From Saccharofermentans sp. (GTDB taxonomy: Bacteria > Bacillota_A > Clostridia > Saccharofermentanales > Saccharofermentanaceae): a stretch of DNA of 20,666 bases. Made by a program: the position numbers and the translations under genes. The notes below the pieces were generated by a model. It was not told the DNA's origin and made no database searches. It worked only from the letters and a program-made list of their open reading frames with translations. The DNA lies in NCBI GenBank assembly GCA_024695565.1, contig JAILHX010000020.1, positions 1 to 20,666 on the forward strand. The letters run 5' to 3'. This document shows, one piece after another, positions 1-6,800 of this stretch (the first letter of the stretch is position 1; the number at the start of each line of letters is the position of its first letter).

Positions 1-57
1 TTCTAAGTTTTCTTCTTTCTGGGCGTGTTAATTGCCGGTCCCGGGATTAATGGGCGC

Positions 58-168
58 TTGGGGTTGCACGTTGAATTGCCCCAACTTTTAATAATCCCGC
101 TTCTTGGGGCAAAAAGAGCACTTCAAAAGTTGCCCCAAATAAGCAGATAATGGCATTTCGGGGCAACT
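58..168. repeat. Cluster of alternating TTGCCCC / GGGGCAA inverted repeats
   Basis: Four clear copies of a TTGCCCC core lie at 76-84, 104-112, 128-140 and 155-168 in alternating orientation, about 27-28 bp apart. A weaker copy (TTGGGG-TTGC) is at 58-67. Copies 1 and 2 form a perfect 9-bp stem with a 19-nt loop. Copies 3 and 4 form a stem of about 13 bp with one bulged C. No T-run follows either hairpin, so they do not look like ordinary terminators. The block resembles a REP-type extragenic palindrome cluster. No gene is seen in 1-296. Confidence 0.6.
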
Positions 169-246
169 GTAGTCAGTGCCGAAGCTGTTAAAGAAGATAT
201 GCAAAATCCCGCATTTGCGTTAACGGTACAGAACAGAGTTATCAAG

Positions 247-284
247 AAAAAACGTCTCACAAGCAGCAATACCGCTTATGAGAC
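247..284 (-). terminator. Rho-independent terminator of plsC
   Basis: Read on the minus strand, an 11-bp stem (254-264 with 274-284, one G-T type mismatch) and a 9-nt loop are followed by a run of six T (plus-strand A-run around 247-252). It starts just past the plsC stop codon. The 5' side of the stem follows GGCTGTCTC, a sequence shared with two other terminators in this window. Confidence 0.8.
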
Positions 285-296
285 AGCCTCTATGTT

Positions 297-1076
297 TTAC
301 TTAACTGTCGGATCAGTCTCGGGATCCCAGTGGAGCTCTTCCTGCTTCTGCATCCAGGCGGTGAGGGCCTCGGTCATCTTGTGCGCGTCGTTCTCGTAAT
401 CTTCGCCGTGCATGGGCTCGCCAACATAGATCCTGATCTTGCGGCGGTGGAGACCGTCAAGAGGATGAGGCTTCGGGGATGATCTGGGCCAGATCTGGTA
501 TGCGCCTGCGATATAGACGGGGACCATGGGAACGTTTGCCTTGATGGCAAGATAAGCGGCGCCGTCCTTCATCTCGGCGAGTTTGCCGGTGTGGGATCTG
601 GTTCCTTCGGGGAAGACGAAGCAGATGTTGCCTTTCTCGACTTCCTTCTTGGCCTTGATGAGACCTCTTACGGGGTTGCCGTAACGGTCAACGGCGATGC
701 CTCTGCCTACTCTCATGATGAGGCGGCCGAGTTTGCCGTGGTCAGTCTCGAGATCGGATGCCGCGAGGCAGCACATCCACTTGAAGTGGCCTCTGGGCAG
801 ATAGTCAATTATGAGAACGCCGTCGGGGTAGCTCTGATGGTTAGAGGCTACTACGTAGGGGTTATTCTTAGGGAAATTCTCTCTGCCGATACACTTCATG
901 TCGCAGAGGATATGAGTTAGGAGAAGGAAGCCGTTCTTTGCTGCCACATCCCAGAAACCACGCTTGGTCGGGTACTTCTCGTCGAGGTGCTTATGGTGGT
1001 CAGCACGGGACATCTTAGGTTCTAAACCTTCAGTTGTCTTCTCTTCGGTAGTATTTATTTTTTCTTCTTCAGACAT
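297..1076 (-). CDS. plsC: 1-acyl-sn-glycerol-3-phosphate acyltransferase (PlsC family)
   Basis: This is a 259-residue membrane-associated acyltransferase of the LPLAT family, expected to acylate lysophosphatidic acid to phosphatidic acid in phospholipid synthesis. The catalytic HX4D motif is H80-D85 (NHQSYPD). The FPEGTR substrate-binding motif is at 155-160, and a VPMVPVYI block follows at about 182-189. The first 20 residues are an acidic, Lys/Glu/Thr-rich extension without similarity that I recognise. I chose the ATG at 1076 because CAGGAG lies 5 nt upstream (plus 1082-1087). An in-frame ATG at 1100 has no such site and sits almost on the predicted transcription start. It is divergent from an acyl-CoA ligase-like gene, which fits shared fatty-acid use. 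A terminator follows at once. Confidence 0.9.
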   Translation of the reverse strand: MSEEEKINTTEEKTTEGLEPKMSRADHHKHLDEKYPTKRGFWDVAAKNGFLLLTHILCDMKCIGRENFPKNNPYVVASNHQSYPDGVLIIDYLPRGHFKWMCCLAASDLETDHGKLGRLIMRVGRGIAVDRYGNPVRGLIKAKKEVEKGNICFVFPEGTRSHTGKLAEMKDGAAYLAIKANVPMVPVYIAGAYQIWPRSSPKPHPLDGLHRRKIRIYVGEPMHGEDYENDAHKMTEALTAWMQKQEELHWDPETDPTVK

Positions 1077-1112
1077 AAAATCTCCTGAATAAACGCTCAT
1101 AATTACGCACCT

Positions 1113-1118
1113 ATTATA
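1113..1118 (-). promoter_or_regulatory. Predicted -10 box of plsC
   Basis: On the minus strand a perfect TATAAT lies about 37 nt before the chosen plsC start. A TG sits two bases upstream (TGAG then TATAAT), and there is no convincing -35 box. Transcription would start near 1106. Confidence 0.5.
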
Positions 1119-1189
1119 CTCAAAAATAGTATTTTGGCGAATTATTGTAAAATTATTCTCAAGTATGATATATTTTTTTAGTTACGCAC

Positions 1190-1209
1190 GTTTTCGAGCA
1201 CTCGAAAAC
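1190..1209. promoter_or_regulatory. 20-bp palindrome in the 5' region of the acyl-CoA ligase gene
   Basis: GTTTTCGAG and CTCGAAAAC are perfect 9-bp arms around a CA centre. The palindrome lies between a possible -10 box (TATGAT, 1164-1169) and the ribosome binding site GGGAGGT (1218-1224). No T-run follows, so it is more likely an operator for a dimeric repressor or a 5'-UTR hairpin than a terminator. Confidence 0.55.
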
Positions 1210-1229
1210 CTGTTAATGGGAGGTAGGAT

Positions 1230-3098
1230 ATGAAACCTGTTCAGGGTACACCTGTATATACTGCAGAGCGCTTTACGGACATCAGGGATCTGGTCGTCAC
1301 GACTTGCGCCAAATTCTCTGAACTGGATGCTTTTATATTCAGACGTTCGCCGAAACTCTCGGAGATACACAGGAGCTTTTTTGAATTCGGTAACGATATC
1401 AAGGGTCTTGCAACATATATCCTCAACAGTGAATATTCAGGTGAGAGATTCGCGGTCGTAGGCGAGAATGCTTACGAGTGGTTTGTATCTTATTATGCCG
1501 TTCTGTGCTCCAACTCAGTCGGCGTGCCGCTCGACAGGGCTCTTCCCGAGGACGAGCTTATCCAGCTCCTCAAGAGATCCAAGAGCCGCGTTATCTTCTA
1601 CCACCACAAGCATCACAAGATGATGATGTCCATTGCTGCGAAGATCAAGTCAGGCGAGCTCGACCTGCCATTGGAGAAGTTTATTATCTTCTATAAGGAA
1701 GGCCTCTCGGGCAAGACAAAGGAAGATTCCTGGCCTGAAGATGACGACCGTTTCTTAGACATCTACGATCTTATAGAGCAGGGTAATTTCCTTATTGAAT
1801 CCGGTGATACCAAGTACATGGATACTCCGCTTGATATCTATGAAGCGAAGATCATCCTCTTTACATCCGGTACGACATCAATGAGTAAAGGCGTTCTGCT
1901 CTCTCAGAACAATATTGTTTCTAACGTTTATTCTATATCCCAGACTCTCGACTGCCGTAAGGGTGACAGGGCTTTCTCGATCCTGCCGCTCCACCACACG
2001 TTTGAGAACACCTGCGATTTCTTCATTCTGTCATGCGGCGGATGTCTCTGCCTTTGTGACGGCCTGAGATATATCGTTAAGAATATGGAAGAGTGGAAGC
2101 CGGATATCTGTATCTCGGTTCCGCTTCTTTTCGAGAACATCTACTCCAAGATCGAGGATGGAATCAAGGCGTCCGGCAAAGAGAGAGTTATAGCGATCGC
2201 AAGACCGGTCACACGTTTCTTAAAAAAGTGCGGCCTGGATATCAGACGCAACGTTTTCAAGGACATCCTCGATAAGCTTGGCGGTAATTTCCGTGTTATC
2301 GTTATCGGCGGTGCAAACATCGACAAGAAGTATATCGATGCCTTTACTGACTTCGGTATCTATTTCTTTATGGGTTACGGTCTTACAGAGACGTCACCGG
2401 TTATCGCTGTTAATACAGAAGTCTGTGATGTCCACGGTTCAGTAGGCCGTCCTATGGCAGGCATCACTGTTGCGATCGACGCCGAGGGGTCAGGTCCCAA
2501 GGCTGTAGGTGAGATCCTCACAAAGTCTGACAGCGTCATGCTCGGTTATTACGAGAATGAGGAAGCCACAAGGGAAGTTATCGACGAAGACGGCTGGTTC
2601 CACACAGGAGACATGGGTTATATCGACAAGACCGGTTCCATCCACATCACGGGCCGCGTTAAGTCCATGATCGTTCTTACGAACGGTAAGAAGGCTTTCC
2701 CTGAAGAGATCGAAGCTGTCTTAACTGAGATCAAGGGCGTTACCGAAGCATTCGTCTGGGGTAACAAGAATGAGCGTGAGGCAATCGATATCTGTGCCAA
2801 GCTCCTCATCAACCGTAAAGTCATCGGCGCTGAATTAGGCCTTAACACAGAGCCTGACGACGGCCAGATCGAGATGTATCTGAGCGACAAGATGCATGAG
2901 GCTAACCATAAGATGCCTCAGTATAAGATAGTAAGGAATTTCGTCTTCTCAGAAGAAGAGATGATCAAGACAACAACGCTTAAGATCAAGCGTCCCAAGG
3001 AGCAGGAACACATCGAGTCCCGCCTTGCCGAATTAGGTCATACAATGGTCGATATGAACGGCAAGAACTTTGACAAGATGATCAAGGCCAAGCCTTAA
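1230..3098 (+). CDS. AMP-binding enzyme, long-chain acyl-CoA synthetase-like
   Basis: This 622-residue protein belongs to the ANL adenylate-forming superfamily, closest in length and motifs to long-chain acyl-CoA synthetases (COG1022 type). These enzymes activate a carboxylic acid with ATP and normally transfer it to CoA. The P-loop-like motif is TSGTTSMSKGV at 212-222, where the usual GxPK is replaced by SMSK. GYGLTETSP is at 382-390 and the hinge-region HTGD at 458-461. FPEEIE follows near residue 489, and the C-terminal catalytic-lysine segment is KTTTLKIKR at 580-588. Start: ATG preceded by GGGAGGT with 5-nt spacing. The stop codon overlaps the ribosome binding site of the next gene, so the two are probably co-transcribed. 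The acyl substrate cannot be read from the sequence; divergent plsC suggests a fatty acid. Confidence 0.85.
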   Translation: MKPVQGTPVYTAERFTDIRDLVVTTCAKFSELDAFIFRRSPKLSEIHRSFFEFGNDIKGLATYILNSEYSGERFAVVGENAYEWFVSYYAVLCSNSVGVPLDRALPEDELIQLLKRSKSRVIFYHHKHHKMMMSIAAKIKSGELDLPLEKFIIFYKEGLSGKTKEDSWPEDDDRFLDIYDLIEQGNFLIESGDTKYMDTPLDIYEAKIILFTSGTTSMSKGVLLSQNNIVSNVYSISQTLDCRKGDRAFSILPLHHTFENTCDFFILSCGGCLCLCDGLRYIVKNMEEWKPDICISVPLLFENIYSKIEDGIKASGKERVIAIARPVTRFLKKCGLDIRRNVFKDILDKLGGNFRVIVIGGANIDKKYIDAFTDFGIYFFMGYGLTETSPVIAVNTEVCDVHGSVGRPMAGITVAIDAEGSGPKAVGEILTKSDSVMLGYYENEEATREVIDEDGWFHTGDMGYIDKTGSIHITGRVKSMIVLTNGKKAFPEEIEAVLTEIKGVTEAFVWGNKNEREAIDICAKLLINRKVIGAELGLNTEPDDGQIEMYLSDKMHEANHKMPQYKIVRNFVFSEEEMIKTTTLKIKRPKEQEHIESRLAELGHTMVDMNGKNFDKMIKAKP

Positions 3099-3106
3099 GG
3101 ATCTTT

Positions 3107-3826
3107 ATGTCAGATAACCGCAAGATCACTCTCAAAGGCAGAGAGATCTCCATCGAGTTCGAACGTAAGAGAATAAAGAACATCAACGTGCGCGTCAGGC
3201 GTGACGGCACCTTGTACTGTTCGCTCCCTTACTATGTCTCCTACAAGGAAGCCACTGATTTCATTATTTCCAAGCAGGATTACCTTCTAAATGCGCTCGA
3301 TAAAGCAGTTAACGATGAGAAGTCTAAGAGCCTGTCTCGAAGATTCGTCGACGGCGAAGTCTTCATGGTGCTGGGCAGTCCCTTTGTTCTTAAGGTTATC
3401 AAGGGCTCGAAAAACACCTGCCGCGCAGAAGATGGCATCATTACTCTCGAAGTTACGGATATAAGCGATTACCGTACCCGCTACATGACATATGAAAAGT
3501 GGAGGAGGCGCTCAATAAGGGCCGTCATCGTTGACTACTGCAACGAACTCTATCCGCTGTTTGAGAGGCGCGGTGTCAAACCGCCGAAAAAGATTACCCT
3601 CGGTGACTATAAGTCTTTCTGGGGCGAGTGCTTTGCCAAGAGGGGCGAACTCAAGTTCAGCTACCGCCTGTTTGAGAAGGACCGTGAACTGATCAGATAC
3701 GTTGTCGTCCACGAATTCGCACACTTCATAGAACCCAATCATTCAAGCCGTTTTTGGGCAGTAGTCGGTGATATCGTCCCGGATTACAAAGAGCTCAGAA
3801 AGAGGCTGAATAATAATAACTGTTAG
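3107..3826 (+). CDS. YgjP/SprT-like zinc metallopeptidase (DUF45, COG1451)
   Basis: A 239-residue protein with the HExxH zinc motif HEFAH at 202-206, followed by the likely third ligand H212 in EPNHSSRFW. This is the typical C-terminal arrangement of the YgjP/WLM-like DUF45 family. The upstream part is rich in Arg and Lys and matches the family pattern, including the KSFWGECF block at about residues 169-176 (usually a W-G-x-C motif). The physiological substrate of this family is poorly defined. The start ATG has AAGGA 5 nt upstream, and that site overlaps the stop of the acyl-CoA ligase-like gene, which suggests translational coupling. No clear terminator follows; the next gene has its own promoter. 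Confidence 0.85.
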   Translation: MSDNRKITLKGREISIEFERKRIKNINVRVRRDGTLYCSLPYYVSYKEATDFIISKQDYLLNALDKAVNDEKSKSLSRRFVDGEVFMVLGSPFVLKVIKGSKNTCRAEDGIITLEVTDISDYRTRYMTYEKWRRRSIRAVIVDYCNELYPLFERRGVKPPKKITLGDYKSFWGECFAKRGELKFSYRLFEKDRELIRYVVVHEFAHFIEPNHSSRFWAVVGDIVPDYKELRKRLNNNNC

Positions 3827-3844
3827 AGCAAGTCCCTTTATTTT

Positions 3845-3853
3845 TGTTATAAT
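3845..3853 (+). promoter_or_regulatory. Extended -10 promoter of the DUF4011 helicase gene
   Basis: TGT followed by TATAAT (3848-3853) forms a TGnTATAAT extended -10 element in the 60-nt gap after the metallopeptidase gene. The predicted transcript start near 3860 leaves a short leader that carries the AGGAGG site at 3873-3878. Confidence 0.6.
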
Positions 3854-3886
3854 AATTTGATAAAGCCTGATCAGGAGGAATCACTT

Positions 3887-6800
3887 ATGGGTGAACTCAA
3901 TCTTGAGAGAAGCAACGTCAAATTTGATCTCTGGGAGCGCAAGCTTCTTGACTTGAGCACGCGTAATTCATTGCTAAATCTGAGGATAAAGGGGTCAGCG
4001 GTACCTGTCTTTGTTCCCGGCTGCGACGATATTGAGGACCTGATCGCCCAGGACAAGAATTTCTCCATCATCTCCCGCGGCAACGATGAGGAAGAGCCTG
4101 AAGAGAAAACTTCTGAAGAATCCTCTGGTGAGGCTGTGGCTGAAGAGCCCGCTGAGAAGGTCGAGACTGCAACTGAAGAACAGCCTGCTCAAGAGGCTGT
4201 TACTGAAGCAGTAGTTACGGAGACGCCTGCTCCTGCTGAAGAAACTTCAGAAGCTCCTGCTGAAGAACCTGCCAAAGAACCCAAGAAGATCAAGGGCGTT
4301 CCTGCAAAGGATTATTCGATCGAAGATCTCTGTGATATATCAGAATTTAAAGAATACATCGAAAAGAAATATGAGAAGGGAGTACTAGTCTCTTCGCTTA
4401 CAAATGCTGTTCTTGATAAGAACATCAAGACACTCTACAGAGGTGCCAAGTCTTCTATGGAAGAGAACGGCGCCAACACGTTATTCCTCGCATGCGGTTT
4501 CCTGAAGTGGTACGAGAAGGACAGGAAGGAACCCTGCTATGCTCCGCTCCTTCTGATCCCGGTTGAACTCGTTAAGAAGTTCGGCATCAAGTACACGATG
4601 AGAAGAAGGGACGAGGACGTTCAGTTCAACGTTACCGTTTCTGAGAAACTCCGCCAGGACTTCGGTATTGAGTTCGATGCTTTCAGTAAAGAGCTTCCGC
4701 TCGATGAGAACGGTGTTGATGTCAGGAAGGTTTTCGAGCAGGTAAAAGAAGCCGTAAGCTCACTTAAGGATTGGCAGATCGTAGAGTCATGCGTACTGGG
4801 CCTGTTCTCTTTCTCACAGTTCGTAATGTGGAATGACATGCACAGCCACAGGGATTCGATCGCGCAGAACAAGATCGTAAAGAGTCTTATCAACGGCCGG
4901 CTCGAATGGGATTACGAAGACATCTCTGAGACCGGCAAGGTTCCTGAAGAAGATGTATTTCTTCCTATCGTTGCTGACAGTTCCCAGCTTGCAGCGATCA
5001 AGCGTGCAGGCGACGGTGCGAGCTTTGTTCTTCACGGCCCTCCGGGAACAGGCAAATCACAGACTATTACATCAATAATTGCAAACTGTCTTGCCAACAA
5101 TAAGAAGGTGCTTTTTGCAGCTGAGAAGAAGGCGGCGCTCGATGTAGTTTATAAGCGTTTGGAGAAGATCGGCATTGCGCCTTTCTGCCTTGAACTTCAC
5201 TCTAACAAAGTGCGCAAGAGCTATGTGCTCGATCAGCTTAAGACAGCGAGCGAAGTTAAGAATAATCTTAAGGCTGACGGCGATTACGATAAATCGCTCG
5301 AAGAGATTGCCGCAAAGAGACGAGAACTCGACAAATACGTTGAACAGCTCCACATCAGACGCGGTTGCGGAATGTCTCTTTATGAGCTCATCAATGTTTA
5401 TGCTACGAACCAGAATGCGCCTGACTGTGGTGCTTTTGATGACGGCTTCATTAACGAACTTACTGAGCAGAGATTAAAAGAGATCGAATCTTCGCTGGGC
5501 GAACTCGTTGCTTCATCAGGCAACCTTCAGGGTAAACTCCCGTTCGTCATGTCATCTGCTTATTCTCAGGAGGCCAAGAGCAAGGTGCCCGTCCTGACCG
5601 ATGCATTCATAAAGGCATACGAAGAATTCGCTGCAAGTGTTGCCGCATTTGAAAAGCTATTGGCAGATAACAATTGCAGGATAGGCGGAGAACCCGGAAC
5701 GATCGGCAGGATCGCGGGACTTGGTTCTGTAGGAGCATCGGTTGCAAAGCTTAAGAATCTGAATCTTCCCAAGGGTCTCATCTGTGCGGATGACACTGAG
5801 AGTGCATATCTGTCACTTAGGGACATGTGCGTCAGCTGCAAGGATGCCGTTGCCAGAAGAGATGCCCTGCTCACAGTGTGGCAGCCTGCTTTCCTTGACC
5901 TTGACGGCGCGGCTCTGTTAAGCGAACTCATGACCGCTAAATCCAAGAATGCACTGGTGCGCGGTATGGCAGAGAACAACGTCTATAAGAAGGTCAGGGC
6001 ATACAATATCAAGGGCAACCGCAAAGAGACTCTTGAGCAGGATTTCAAGCTTTTGGTTGAGTATAAGAATTCCGTTCAGAATGCGGCCAATTACATAACT
6101 TCAGCAAGAGGTTACCTCGGTGAACTCTACAATGCGGGCGCTGCTTTCCCGGGCTTTGCTATTACTCAGATTGAGGCACTCAATGAGAATGCTCATGCTG
6201 TATTTGCAGAGTTTGCTTCATTTGATTCAACAGGCGCGCTTCGAAAACTTCTCGGCAGCGGCGACGCTTACGTAATTGAAGCAGCCAATGCATTCAACGC
6301 GAAGGCTTCCGCATATAAGACATCCTACGATGAACTCAATACAACATATGGATTAGAGTACGGCGCTTTTGAACCTGCTGCCGATCTTCTTGAGACAAAG
6401 AAGCAGATGGCTGAGACACTTAAGAATGACAGTGATTTCTTAAGAGACAGAATGCAGTTCAATCTCATGGCTTCAAGAAGCAGCGACTACAAGATCTCCA
6501 ATCTTGTTAAGGCTTATGACAGCGGCATTGTTGACGGCAATAACATCGTAAGTTCGTTCCGCAAGGGATATAGCTCAATGCTCATCTCGATGATAATCGA
6601 CAACAATGAAGTATTGAGGACATTCAGCGGTCTTGTTTTCGAGAAGAAGATAAGCGAACTTTCCAAGGTAAACGATGATTTCGAGCAGCTCACGAGACAG
6701 GAGATCTACTTAAGGATTGCAAAGAATCTTCCTAACTTGAGTAAAGATGCAAATGTATCTTCCGCGTTGGGAATCCTGCAGCACGCGATCAAGTCAGGCG

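Noticed and set aside
7..150. An open stretch on the plus strand at the window start
   Set aside because: It follows a stop codon at 4-6, has no ATG with a ribosome binding site, and encodes the inverted-repeat cluster. No coding signal.
199..399. A 66-codon plus-strand frame near the left end
   Set aside because: It crosses the plsC terminator and the plsC coding end. Its similarity to the end of the 9740-9982 frame comes only from the shared terminator sequence.
1103..1189. An 8-bp direct repeat TTACGCAC at 1103-1110 and 1182-1189
   Set aside because: Too short to separate from chance and not placed equivalently relative to the two divergent genes.
3857..3886. Upstream TTG start for the DUF4011 helicase
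   Set aside because: It lies 3 nt after the predicted -10 box, would be outside the transcript, and the strong AGGAGG site serves the ATG at 3887.
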